DNA of 64,000 bases from Marinobacter adhaerens HP15. GTDB lineage: Bacteria > Pseudomonadota > Gammaproteobacteria > Pseudomonadales > Oleiphilaceae. Numbering within the stretch: the first letter of the stretch is position 1; the number at the start of each line of letters is the position of its first letter. Positions 35,388-44,119 of the stretch are shown here, piece after piece. The stretch covers positions 3,596,001 to 3,660,000 of the forward strand of contig NC_017506.1 of NCBI RefSeq assembly GCF_000166295.1. The letters run 5' to 3'. The translations under genes and the position numbers were made by a program. The notes under the pieces are model-generated. The model did not search any database and was not told where the DNA came from. It saw only the letters and a list, made by a program, of their open reading frames with translations.

Positions 35388-38303
35388 ATGAAGACTTCCG
35401 ATACTCACAAAGAAACTCGATACCGGAGCGTGGCCGCGACAGTCCTCTGGGCCCTTTGCCTTTTGCTCGCATCCCCACTGGCGATGTCCGAACAGGCCGA
35501 CGACACCGTGACTGTCGGCATCGTGGGCGACAACAAACCCTTCTCGTTCGACGATGGTCCCGGCGCCTCCGGTTTTTCTGTTGATGTGCTTCGCGAGGTC
35601 GCCCGAAATGCCGATCTGAACTTCCGATTTCGCGCTGGCAGTTGGCCGGAGATCTACGATGCATTTGTTCGGGGTGATCTGGATGTCATTGACGGCATCT
35701 CGTTCAGTGACGAGCGGGCAGGAAACATCCTGTTCACCAAGCCCTACCACCTACGCCAGACCTATCTGATGCAAAACACCCAGAGGCCACTGGGAGACAT
35801 CAATACTCTCTCAGATCTCAAGGGACTTCGGGTAGGCATTGTGCGCGACGTGTACTATCGCGACGCCCTCCAGGCAGAAGGTGTCTCCCTCACAAGCTAT
35901 GATTCCGTTCACAGCCTCATTCGGGCCCTCGCGTTCGGCTGGGTGGATGTGATTGTGGGCCCCAGGCTCATACTTCAATACTATGCGAACCAGGCCGGAT
36001 TCGGTTTTCTCGAAATTGTCGGCGCTGCGCCACTCGGGGAACTGGCGACCGAGGATTTTCGCATTGGCGTGCTGAAAACCAATGAAGACCTGTACCAGAA
36101 GATCGCCTTCGGGCTGGAACAGATTCCGAAAGAGCGAATCAGCGAACTGCTCAAGCGTTGGCAGGATCTTGGAGGTAACAGTCTCGTAGGCGGAACCAGT
36201 TTCTCCCTGTCGCCAGAACAGCGCAGGTTCATTGCTGAAACGGGCCCGGTTCGCGTTGGCCTGATGCGGGATTACGCACCCTACAGTTTCGAAAGCGGCA
36301 CACGAATTCACGGCTTGAGCGTCGATATCCTCAATCGGATATCGGACCTGACGGGATTACAGGTGATACCAGTTGAGGGGCAATGGGTAGAACTGTTGCC
36401 ATTATTCCGGGATGGCGAGATCGACGTCCTGGCCAACATGTCTTTCAGACCGGAACGGGAGGCTTTCACTCGTTTTACCAAGCCCTATCACACCATCCCG
36501 AATGTCGCTTTTACCCGGGACCCAACCCTGAGAACCGAGACTCTGGCTGATCTCAAAGATCAGCGTGTTGCCCTGGGTTCCGGTATTTACTACGAAGAGC
36601 CTGTCAGAGAGGCCCTGGGCGAAAATGCCCGAATATTCACGACCCAGGAGGCCATGTTCCAGGCGCTATCCCGAGACGAGGTGGATGTTGTTCTGGCCGC
36701 CCTGCCCAATGGCAACTTCTGGATTCGAGAGTTGGGCATCCCGGGTGTCCGGATCGCCGGCGAGCTGGTTCTGGACGAACAGACGGGAGAAGATCTGCGG
36801 TTCGGTGTGAGGCCGGGGCTCGCGCCGCTCGCGGACATCCTTGACGATGCATTGGCAGCAATCACGCCGGAAGAAATGCACACCATCGAGAGCCGATGGT
36901 TGGGCGCCAGTGTTGATATGGAAGTCCAGGAAACTGGCGAGGTTTCTCTGAACGCCGTTGAGCTCGCCTGGCTCGGGACGCATAACAATCAACTCAGCTA
37001 CTGTATTGATCCGGACTGGTTCCCGTTGGAAGGCCTGGACGAGGAAGGCAGGCATGCCGGATTATCCGCAGAGGTTGCCCGACTCTTCTCCAAACGATCG
37101 CCCGTGGACTTCGAACTGGTTGCCACGGACAGCTGGACCGAGTCCATTGCCTCGATCAAACAGGGTAAATGTCAGATTTTTACCATGGCGATGCAAACGC
37201 CGGAGCGGTTGGAGTTCCTCAACTTTACTGAACCCTATCTTGAAGTGCCTACCGTTGTGCTGGGCAGGATCGAAGCTCCCTTTATCGAGCGAGTGGGCGA
37301 TCTTCGTGGCCAAAAAATTGGCGTTGTCGAGGACTATGCGTTCGCAGAGCTGCTCCAAAGCCGCTATCCCTCCTTGAACCTGGTCGAAGTTCCCAATGAA
37401 CAAGCTGGCCTGAGGCAACTGCAGAACAACGAACTGGATGGTTACATCACCACTCTGGCAACCGCCAGTTACTATATGCAGGAACTCGGCCTCGCTGATT
37501 TGAAGGTCATCGGGCGGATTCCAGCAGACTGGTCGCTGTCTATTGCAGTCAGGAAAGACGAGCCTGTTGTTCTGGGCATCATGCAGAAACTGGTATCCAG
37601 TCTTACCACCCAGGAACGCAAAGACCTCGAAAGGCAATGGCGCAACATCCGCCTCAAAGAGCCTGTGGATTACACCCTGATCTGGCAACTGTCGATCGCC
37701 GCCATTGTGATCGCTTTCCTACTGGTTTACTGGAATAGAAAGCTGAATCGCCTCAACCATGATCTGACCGAGGCCAACGAGACGCTCGCGAAACTCAGCG
37801 TTACTGACGACCTGACAAAGTTGGGCAACCGAAGCTACTTTGACCAGGAATTCCGGAAGAGCTTCCAGTGGTGCCAGCGCCACCATTCTGGCTTTGCAGT
37901 GGCCATGGTCGACGCCGACCACTTCAAAAGGATCAACGACAATTACGGCCATGAAGCGGGCGACATCTGCCTGCAAACACTGGCAGAGCTTATGCGCAAA
38001 CATTTCCGGCGGGAAACCGACCGGCTCTCGCGCTTCGGTGGCGAAGAGTTCGTCATTTTCGCCAGCTATGAGGACAACAGCGAAATTCGCAACCGGCTGG
38101 AATCCTTCCGCAAACACGTCGAAAAAAGCTGCTCGGTATGCGGAGAACACGACGTTCACCTCACCATCAGCATTGGTCTTGCCACTGGCATACCGGGCCC
38201 CGACGACTCGCCAGCAGAGTTTCTCAGACAGGCAGACCAGGCGCTCTACCAGGCCAAGCAGAACGGTCGCAACCGGCTGGAAGCGCGTTCAGTGGGTTCC
38301 TGA
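35388..38303 (+). CDS. Triple periplasmic substrate-binding domain diguanylate cyclase
   Basis: 971 residues. A signal peptide or anchor (about 18-34) is followed by three consecutive SBP_bac_3 (amino-acid-binding-like) domains at roughly 42-265, 285-510 and 520-745, each starting with a VGI/VGL or LGT strand and containing the ...FTKPYH or FTEPYL signature. A membrane helix (about 763-785) leads to a GGDEF domain with GGEEF and a complete RxxD (RETD) inhibitory site. It probably tunes c-di-GMP to amino-acid-like ligands in the periplasm. The ribosome site is weak (AAAGGA 13 bases upstream). Confidence 0.9.
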   Translation: MKTSDTHKETRYRSVAATVLWALCLLLASPLAMSEQADDTVTVGIVGDNKPFSFDDGPGASGFSVDVLREVARNADLNFRFRAGSWPEIYDAFVRGDLDVIDGISFSDERAGNILFTKPYHLRQTYLMQNTQRPLGDINTLSDLKGLRVGIVRDVYYRDALQAEGVSLTSYDSVHSLIRALAFGWVDVIVGPRLILQYYANQAGFGFLEIVGAAPLGELATEDFRIGVLKTNEDLYQKIAFGLEQIPKERISELLKRWQDLGGNSLVGGTSFSLSPEQRRFIAETGPVRVGLMRDYAPYSFESGTRIHGLSVDILNRISDLTGLQVIPVEGQWVELLPLFRDGEIDVLANMSFRPEREAFTRFTKPYHTIPNVAFTRDPTLRTETLADLKDQRVALGSGIYYEEPVREALGENARIFTTQEAMFQALSRDEVDVVLAALPNGNFWIRELGIPGVRIAGELVLDEQTGEDLRFGVRPGLAPLADILDDALAAITPEEMHTIESRWLGASVDMEVQETGEVSLNAVELAWLGTHNNQLSYCIDPDWFPLEGLDEEGRHAGLSAEVARLFSKRSPVDFELVATDSWTESIASIKQGKCQIFTMAMQTPERLEFLNFTEPYLEVPTVVLGRIEAPFIERVGDLRGQKIGVVEDYAFAELLQSRYPSLNLVEVPNEQAGLRQLQNNELDGYITTLATASYYMQELGLADLKVIGRIPADWSLSIAVRKDEPVVLGIMQKLVSSLTTQERKDLERQWRNIRLKEPVDYTLIWQLSIAAIVIAFLLVYWNRKLNRLNHDLTEANETLAKLSVTDDLTKLGNRSYFDQEFRKSFQWCQRHHSGFAVAMVDADHFKRINDNYGHEAGDICLQTLAELMRKHFRRETDRLSRFGGEEFVIFASYEDNSEIRNRLESFRKHVEKSCSVCGEHDVHLTISIGLATGIPGPDDSPAEFLRQADQALYQAKQNGRNRLEARSVGS

Positions 38304-38345
38304 GTGGTGCTAGACTGAACAAAACAAAGTAACAAGGAGAACGCC

Positions 38346-39317
38346 ATGGCTCGCATCTACGAGGACAATTCCCTGTCCATCGGCAACACCCCACTGGTCA
38401 GACTGAACCGCGTGAACGACGGCGCCACGATCTGGGCCAAGATTGAGGGCCGAAACCCGGCCTATTCCGTTAAGTGCCGGATCGGCTCTGCCATGATCTG
38501 GGACGCCGAGAAGCGCGGCACCCTGAAGGCGGGCATGACCATTGTGGAACCCACCAGCGGCAATACCGGTATCGCCCTGGCCTACGTGGCAGCCGCCCGG
38601 GGCTACAAACTGATCCTGACCATGCCCGCCTCCATGAGCCTTGAGCGTCGCAAAGTCTTGAAGGCACTGGGAGCCGAACTGGTGCTGACCGAACCTGCCA
38701 AAGGGATGCCGGGTGCCATCGCCAAGGCCGAAGAGATCTTCTCGTCAGACCCGGATAACTATTTCCTGCCCCAGCAGTTCCAGAACCCGGCCAACCCCCG
38801 AATCCACGAGGACACCACCGGCCCGGAAATCTGGGAAGACACTGATGGTGAAATCGATATCTTCGTGGCGGGCGTAGGCACCGGTGGCACGCTGACCGGC
38901 GTTTCCCGCTACATCAAAGGCACCAAGGGCAAACAGATCGCCACCATTGCCGTCGAGCCTACCGACTCACCGGTGATCACCCAGATGATGAACGGCGAAG
39001 ACATCAAGCCGGCGCCCCACAAGATTCAGGGCATCGGTGCGGGCTTCGTGCCCAAGAATCTGGATCTGGAAATGGTTGACCAGGTGGAGACGGTCAGCAA
39101 CGAAGAGGCCATGGACATGGCCCATCGGCTGATGCAGGAAGAGGGCATTCTCTGCGGTATTTCCTGCGGCGCAGCGGTGGCGGCTGCGGTACGCATCAGC
39201 AAACAGCCGGAGTACCAGGGCAAGAACATTGTGGTGGTGCTGCCGGATACCGCCGAGCGTTATCTTTCCACCGCGTTATTCGCCGGCCAGTTTGGCGAGC
39301 AGGAAAACGTTCAGTAA
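38346..39317 (+). CDS. cysK: Cysteine synthase A (O-acetylserine sulfhydrylase)
   Basis: 323 residues, equal in length to E. coli CysK and very close to it throughout, including [23 protein letters not shown]-binding Lys43 lies in [10 protein letters not shown], the substrate loop is EPTSGNTG and the phosphate-binding loop is [10 protein letters not shown]. It makes cysteine from O-acetylserine and sulfide. AAGGAG precedes ATG 38346. A hairpin terminator follows 10 bases after the stop. Confidence 0.97.
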   Translation: MARIYEDNSLSIGNTPLVRLNRVNDGATIWAKIEGRNPAYSVKCRIGSAMIWDAEKRGTLKAGMTIVEPTSGNTGIALAYVAAARGYKLILTMPASMSLERRKVLKALGAELVLTEPAKGMPGAIAKAEEIFSSDPDNYFLPQQFQNPANPRIHEDTTGPEIWEDTDGEIDIFVAGVGTGGTLTGVSRYIKGTKGKQIATIAVEPTDSPVITQMMNGEDIKPAPHKIQGIGAGFVPKNLDLEMVDQVETVSNEEAMDMAHRLMQEEGILCGISCGAAVAAAVRISKQPEYQGKNIVVVLPDTAERYLSTALFAGQFGEQENVQ

Positions 39318-39326
39318 ACGGGAAAA

Positions 39327-39347
39327 GGCGCAGCCTCGCGCTGCGCC
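39327..39347. terminator. Bidirectional terminator hairpin between cysK and the beta-barrel gene
   Basis: GGCGCAG (39327-39333) and CTGCGCC (39341-39347) form a perfect 7-bp GC-rich stem with a 7-base loop between two convergent genes. On the minus strand TTTTCC follows; on the plus strand there is no T-run. Confidence 0.75.
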
Positions 39348-39356
39348 CTGCACTCA

Positions 39357-39935
39357 TCAGAACTGATATTTCAGGCCGACCCGACCGGTATCAAACTCCG
39401 GACCGCTGTTGGTTACCTGGCCGTTGAAGTCCTCTTTATCAATGTCGACGTTGTAGCGATTGTATTCCGCGAATGCCGTCAGCGCGGGCGTTACCCGGAA
39501 ATCCACACCGGCGCCGACAAAGGGCGATACTTCATCGTAGGTTTCACTTTCGTTGAATGCATCAACATCGAACGCGGACGCAAACGCGCCGGCCTTACCA
39601 TAGACGCCGAAGCTGTCGGTCAGAGGCAGACGGCCAACAGCGCTCAGGCCAAAGCCTTTCAGCTTGCCTTCAACGTCGTCCTCGCCAAAGTTGCCGAAAT
39701 CAATGTACTCCGCCTCCAGGGCAAAAAACGGATTGAACTGGTAGCCGACAGCGGCGCCAAGCAGATCGTTTTCGTCCTCGAACTCGCCGCCGTGTGATTT
39801 GTAGCCACCGTAGCTGCCGCTGACATACGGGCCTGACTGGTCCCTCTCCACGTTGCTCTGAGCTAATGCCACGGGCGCAGTAACAAACGAGGCTGTGAAC
39901 AGTGCGGCGCTGGTAAAACGGATTGCGGAATTCAT
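39357..39935 (-). CDS. Outer-membrane beta-barrel protein (OmpA-like barrel)
   Basis: 192 residues. A clear signal peptide ends at PVALA (about residue 25). The mature part has alternating strands with GYQFNPFFALEAEYIDFG and VGAGVDFRVTPALTAFAEYN, typical of the eight-stranded OmpA/OmpX-like barrel, and ends with a terminal Phe (GLKYQF), the BAM recognition signature. No OmpA peptidoglycan domain follows. AGGAGG stands nine bases before ATG 39935. Specific function unknown. Confidence 0.9.
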   Translation of the reverse strand: MNSAIRFTSAALFTASFVTAPVALAQSNVERDQSGPYVSGSYGGYKSHGGEFEDENDLLGAAVGYQFNPFFALEAEYIDFGNFGEDDVEGKLKGFGLSAVGRLPLTDSFGVYGKAGAFASAFDVDAFNESETYDEVSPFVGAGVDFRVTPALTAFAEYNRYNVDIDKEDFNGQVTNSGPEFDTGRVGLKYQF

Positions 39936-40036
39936 AGGGCGTTCCTCCTAATGAGTTCAAATATCCTTTCATTCCATGGAAATCGAAAGTTGCCTTTCAA
40001 TTACCTGAACTCACCCTACTAGGAATTCCTGCCCTA

Positions 40037-40051
40037 CCGGGTTAAACCCGG
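40037..40051. promoter_or_regulatory. Palindrome in the gap between the GDPD and beta-barrel genes
   Basis: CCGGGTTAAACCCGG is a perfect palindrome with a single central base, and AGGAATTCCT lies just before it at 40021-40030. It is 100 bases upstream of the beta-barrel start and 46 bases past the GDPD stop; it may be an operator or part of a weak terminator. No T-run follows. Confidence 0.4.
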
Positions 40052-40096
40052 ACTAAGATCCCGTAATCCGCAATTAACCTCGAAAAAACAACTAGT

Positions 40097-41371
40097 TTAA
40101 TTCAGCGACTTCCTCACCAACCCCATGCAGTTGGCATAGAACGTTGTGGTGGCTGGCCAGTCCGAGAAGATACCGATGACACCTACCTCTCGGGCCAGAA
40201 CATCGATCACGGTAAGCACGTCGCCGTCGTTGTTAATGGCGTCTGTCACTGTCTGGTAGTACCAGCCGCCGCCATTCTCCAGCGGGCCGCTGCGCTCGAC
40301 GGTCCAGGCAATCAGGTTCAGGCCGGCTTCGCGCGCATTCTCCGCGTACCGGGACGGAACGATCTGCCCCTGGCTGTCCAGAGTCAGAAGCTTCCACAGC
40401 GCCGGCGCCAGAATGTTCACCCCCCTGCTTTTAAGGTAAGCCATATAGGTTGCGGACGCGTTCACAAGGGTAGACTCAGACTGGTCGAGGAAGACTGCTT
40501 GCCGACCAAATTCCGGCATTTCGTCTACCCAGAAAAGCACGTCCTGCAGGTTGAAGGACTGAGGCCATACCTCCTCCGGATTTACTCCGGCATCAATGTA
40601 ATCCTGGATCATCTGGCGGGCATAGTCTTGCTGGCTGTATTTCCCTTCAAAGGGCATGGCAACCACCGGTGATTTCAATTCTGGAGTGAACTTCGCGCCT
40701 AGAGCCCTGAACAACTCAATGCTCTCACGGTGGGTCATCAAGGTGCCCCGGCTGGCGTAGAGGTCGGTTCGCCAGTCTGCGGTGCCAGCCAGGTATTCCT
40801 CGGGCGTGGTCGCCATTGGGTTGTAGGCATCCATCTTGCCCTCCAGTGACTTGAACTCGGCCAGAGTGATATCGCTCGTGCGACACTCGGCCTGAGCCGG
40901 CGTGCCCGTGGCAGGATCGGCAGGTACAAACGGCTGGGTACACTTGGCGTTCAGCGCTGGAACGGCAACGATATTGGTGGTGGTATGAAGGTCGTCCTGG
41001 GCATGTCGGCAAACCAGTTCCCGATCCCTGGTGAAGGCGACATCACACTCCAGAATACCCGCGCCCATGCGCGCTGCCGCAATGTAGGATTCACGAGTAT
41101 GTTCGGGAAACTGCAGGGGTGCGCCCCGGTGGCCGATGGAGAAATCCGTTTTCTCGACAGTGTCGGTATTGCAGGCTTGCAGACGCTCTTTGAGCGGACT
41201 GTCGTCCATTGCACCAACCAGCCAGAAAGGCCGCGGCCCCAGATGGACCGAGGGCTCCGACTGTTCAGGCGCCAGCGCAATTGATTGCTGGGAGAGCTCT
41301 TCAACGGTCGCCGCTTGTGCCAGGGAAAGTACCGAGCACAGCACCAGCCCCGAAAGGATCCGTAACGTCAT
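40097..41371 (-). CDS. Periplasmic glycerophosphodiester phosphodiesterase family protein
   Basis: 424 residues from ATG 41371, which has a perfect AAGGAGG upstream. A signal peptide ends near AQAA (about 21). The GDPD TIM-barrel shows catalytic HR and the metal-binding E in [14 protein letters not shown], the ECD triplet in [10 protein letters not shown] and a second His in CRHAQDDLH, with the C-terminal WTVE strand. It probably hydrolyses glycerophosphodiesters from phospholipid breakdown to glycerol-3-phosphate in the periplasm. It stands alone on the minus strand. Confidence 0.91.
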   Translation of the reverse strand: MTLRILSGLVLCSVLSLAQAATVEELSQQSIALAPEQSEPSVHLGPRPFWLVGAMDDSPLKERLQACNTDTVEKTDFSIGHRGAPLQFPEHTRESYIAAARMGAGILECDVAFTRDRELVCRHAQDDLHTTTNIVAVPALNAKCTQPFVPADPATGTPAQAECRTSDITLAEFKSLEGKMDAYNPMATTPEEYLAGTADWRTDLYASRGTLMTHRESIELFRALGAKFTPELKSPVVAMPFEGKYSQQDYARQMIQDYIDAGVNPEEVWPQSFNLQDVLFWVDEMPEFGRQAVFLDQSESTLVNASATYMAYLKSRGVNILAPALWKLLTLDSQGQIVPSRYAENAREAGLNLIAWTVERSGPLENGGGWYYQTVTDAINNDGDVLTVIDVLAREVGVIGIFSDWPATTTFYANCMGLVRKSLN

Positions 41372-41471
41372 AACCTCCTCCTTGTGAGACCAATGATACC
41401 TTATCAACAGTCTCCCCAAGGAGGATTACGGCCAATTGACAGCCGATGCTGGATTATCTGGCAGGTTGCCC

Positions 41472-41729
41472 TCAGCTAGCCGCCGAAGCCTCATACTCGC
41501 GAATCATGGCAAACAACTGGTCCTTCAGATTCAGCCGCTTCTTTTTAAGGTTTTCCAGATACTCATCGGAGGTGTTTTCAGCGCCCGTTTCAATGCGATG
41601 AACGGCGTGGTCCACTTCATGATATTCATCAAACAACTTGGCGAAGTGAGTGCTGTTGGTCTTCAGCAGGTGAATAGCTTCTTTGGATTCCGGCAGTTCG
41701 TGAATCAGATCGTGTTTTTCCAGGGACAT
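41472..41729 (-). CDS. YdcH/DUF465 family small coiled-coil protein
   Basis: 85 residues, highly charged and helical. FDEYHEVDHAVHRIE and YLENLKKKRLNLKDQLFAMI are characteristic of the YdcH (DUF465) family, small helical hairpins of unknown function. Found as a single gene between GDPD and LigE. A CAGGGA-type ribosome site is not obvious; the ATG 41729 is the only sensible start. Confidence 0.88.
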   Translation of the reverse strand: MSLEKHDLIHELPESKEAIHLLKTNSTHFAKLFDEYHEVDHAVHRIETGAENTSDEYLENLKKKRLNLKDQLFAMIREYEASAAS

Positions 41730-41844
41730 TTACGCAGTCTCCATGACTGTGGGGGATGAGATGTATTTGACTCATTCCAGTGTATGGTTAGCTGCGCTTG
41801 CCAGTCTTGACCCCCGTCAAGCGCCAGTGAGCCTGTGCGCTCAA

Positions 41845-42699
41845 TTACCGCGCAGGTTCATCATTCCGGATACGGAGAAAGCTGGCAAAGCGAGGCAGCC
41901 CCGTGGCTGTGAGGCCATAGTGCTTGAATGTGATCGTGGTTCCGGGTCTCGGAGGAGACGCTCGCTCGGAATCGCTGAACCCCGTACCAATCCGGAATCG
42001 CCTGCCATCGTCCAACTCCACCAGCAGTGACCCCATCAGCCCCTCGTATTTGCCCTTTCCCGGCAGATGATGAACAACCACCGCTTCGGCATCCTGATAC
42101 TGTTTTACTTTCAGTAGATCATCGGAGCGCCCACTGCGGTAATGACTGGCCCCCAGCTTCAACATCAAACCCTCTGCGCCGCCGTCGACCATCTTATCCA
42201 GACGCTGCATCAGTTTCTCATGGGTGCTCGCCCGTTGCTGATCGACAAGCGCCATGTAGGGCGATTCAACCTCTTGGATTAATACACGCAGCCGGGCCAA
42301 ACGTTGGTCGAAGGTTGCCTCCTTATCCGGAAGATCAAACACCATGAACCGAATCCGCCGCCAATCGTTGTCATCGGGCACCACCTGACGCACCGCCCCT
42401 GACAATTCCGCAAAACGGCCCCGCCCCATCCAGAGCTCACCGTCCAGGGGACGTGCCGGAAACCCTCTGGTGAACCAACCGGGTGCCCGATACTCATGAC
42501 CGCCACGGGAAAGAAATCGCTCGCCAGTCCAGTATGCTCGCACCCCGTCGAGCTTTTCACTGACCCAGTAGCCGTCCAGCGGCATGCCCTTTTGATACAC
42601 GTTGGCGAGTGTCAGCTCGGGCTGTTTCGCTACCGCCACGGAGGAAAACAGAAGGGAAATCAGCACCGGCAGCGCGGCGCTGAACAATCGAAACGGCAT
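41845..42699 (-). CDS. ligE: Periplasmic ATP-dependent DNA ligase (LigE type)
   Basis: 284 residues. A signal peptide (ends SVAVA, about residue 24) precedes a minimal ATP-dependent ligase core: motif I KLDGVRAYW with the Lys that is adenylated, FMVFDLP (motif III), EGLMLKLG (motif IV) and LLKVKQYQDAEAVVV (motif V), then an OB-fold domain. Such Lig E enzymes are exported and are thought to seal nicks in DNA outside the cytoplasm, in biofilms or during DNA uptake. AAGGA precedes ATG 42699. No Ku or polymerase gene is near. Confidence 0.9.
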   Translation of the reverse strand: MPFRLFSAALPVLISLLFSSVAVAKQPELTLANVYQKGMPLDGYWVSEKLDGVRAYWTGERFLSRGGHEYRAPGWFTRGFPARPLDGELWMGRGRFAELSGAVRQVVPDDNDWRRIRFMVFDLPDKEATFDQRLARLRVLIQEVESPYMALVDQQRASTHEKLMQRLDKMVDGGAEGLMLKLGASHYRSGRSDDLLKVKQYQDAEAVVVHHLPGKGKYEGLMGSLLVELDDGRRFRIGTGFSDSERASPPRPGTTITFKHYGLTATGLPRFASFLRIRNDEPAR

Positions 42700-42776
42700 G
42701 GCAATTCCTTTGCTCTCAGTTGCTTTTTCCTACAGAGGTCAGACTTTCCTTTCCGCCCCTGGTCATCAACAGCGTA

Positions 42777-43226
42777 TTAGTCGTTTCCGCAGGTGTTCCT
42801 CACCTTTTCCCGGAAATCCTCACGAATACGGGTATTCTCGGCCTCATTGACATAAACCCGCTCGCCCTGATCGTTGATGTTGTAGAACGTCGAAACGCTG
42901 GCAAGAAACTTGAGGCGCGCCCGAAGCTTTCTGCACAGTTCGGCTTGCTTCTCCGCCTTCTCCTCGGCTTTGGCATTGGCTGCCTGACGCACCTCACGCT
43001 CTTCCTGCTGCTGCTCTAGAAACTCGGTCATCTTCTGATGCCGCTCCCGGGCTCCCGCATCCACGCTGGCCGGGGCGGCCTTTACCGTAACTTCACTTGA
43101 TGCTGCCTGAGCTGGTGGACGGTCCCCGAAATGGGTCTGACCGTTGGCATCGACCCATTTGTAGACGCCGGCGTTTGTGGAGAGGGGAATAAGGCAGAGG
43201 AGCATTAGAGCGATTTTTACAGACAC
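42777..43226 (-). CDS. DUF4124 domain-containing exported protein
   Basis: 149 residues from GTG 43226, preceded by AAGGA. A signal peptide ends near STNA (19). GVYKWVDANGQTHFGDRPP is the DUF4124 signature, a short periplasmic domain of unknown function. Residues 55-125 form a long charged helix. Single gene upstream of ligE on the same strand. Confidence 0.88.
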   Translation of the reverse strand: MSVKIALMLLCLIPLSTNAGVYKWVDANGQTHFGDRPPAQAASSEVTVKAAPASVDAGARERHQKMTEFLEQQQEEREVRQAANAKAEEKAEKQAELCRKLRARLKFLASVSTFYNINDQGERVYVNEAENTRIREDFREKVRNTCGND

Positions 43227-43246
43227 TGCGAATTCCTTTTCAATGA

Positions 43247-44119
43247 CTAGTAGTAGTTGGCTTTACCGAAAATGGCTTCAATTTCCTTCGGCCATTTGTA
43301 CTTTAAGGGTGTATACTTCGACCATATAATGGTCGGCATAAAGAAGAAAAATAATACATTCCCAAAAATACGACGACCCATTTGGCCAGCCACGTGCTGA
43401 TTATATGAGTCATAATTTGCTCCATAGAGATTCTCCTTATCCTCTTCAATAACTCCCTCGTTGTAATACCTGACAATAAAGTTCCATTTCCGATACATAT
43501 TCTCTTCTTTAAACCCAGAATAGATCTTCTTGCGCTGCAGGGGCATCTTAGGGGGCTTCCCGCAAAAGTAATGCTTCTCCCGCATGAACATGTGGGCGTA
43601 GTACTGCCGCTCCCACACTACACCAGAGCCCAGATACTGCCAGTTGTAGGAAAAGGTCACTTCCAGCTCGTCCCAGGGAATCCGGTAGAAGGTACCGCGG
43701 TGCCCTATGTAGACGACCCCCTCCTTACGGTCGATCCGGACCGGCAGCGTGTACGGAAAGAAGATCTCGAACATGTAGACGGCTACCCATACAGGACCAA
43801 AAGCAATCAATACTCCAAGCAACGCCTTTGAGTAGAACAAGCTAACAACCCAACCCAACGCCAGGACAATTATCATGAACATACTTACGATGACTGGCAT
43901 GGCCCTTCGAAGAGACAAGAAGGCCGTTCTAATGTCTATGAACCGTTCACTAATGTAAGCAACGCCCTGATCCATATCTTCCGAGGAATCGGACACTCCC
44001 GACACCTTCCTGGCCGGCGGGCTGGCAAGCCGCGCACCATGAGTACGGTACAGCTTCTTTTCCAACTGTTGCTCCAGGCCCGTCTCCGGAAAATCACACT
44101 TCATAGGCGAGTCTTTCAT
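43247..44119 (-). CDS. DUF6708-like membrane protein, candidate immunity protein of the T6SS effector
   Basis: 290 residues from ATG 44119 (GGAGG upstream); ATG 44104 is an alternative. It overlaps the end of the VasX-type effector gene. Two membrane helices lie at about 75-95 and 100-125; downstream PVRIDRKEGVVYIGHRGTFY and WDELEVTF resemble DUF6708, a family seen next to T6SS effectors. A further hydrophobic segment lies near 250-265. In V. cholerae the gene after vasX encodes the membrane immunity protein TsiV2; position suggests the same role here. Bases 43261-43380 are only 38% G+C (45 of 120), which points to recent transfer. Confidence 0.7.
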   Translation of the reverse strand: MKDSPMKCDFPETGLEQQLEKKLYRTHGARLASPPARKVSGVSDSSEDMDQGVAYISERFIDIRTAFLSLRRAMPVIVSMFMIIVLALGWVVSLFYSKALLGVLIAFGPVWVAVYMFEIFFPYTLPVRIDRKEGVVYIGHRGTFYRIPWDELEVTFSYNWQYLGSGVVWERQYYAHMFMREKHYFCGKPPKMPLQRKKIYSGFKEENMYRKWNFIVRYYNEGVIEEDKENLYGANYDSYNQHVAGQMGRRIFGNVLFFFFMPTIIWSKYTPLKYKWPKEIEAIFGKANYY

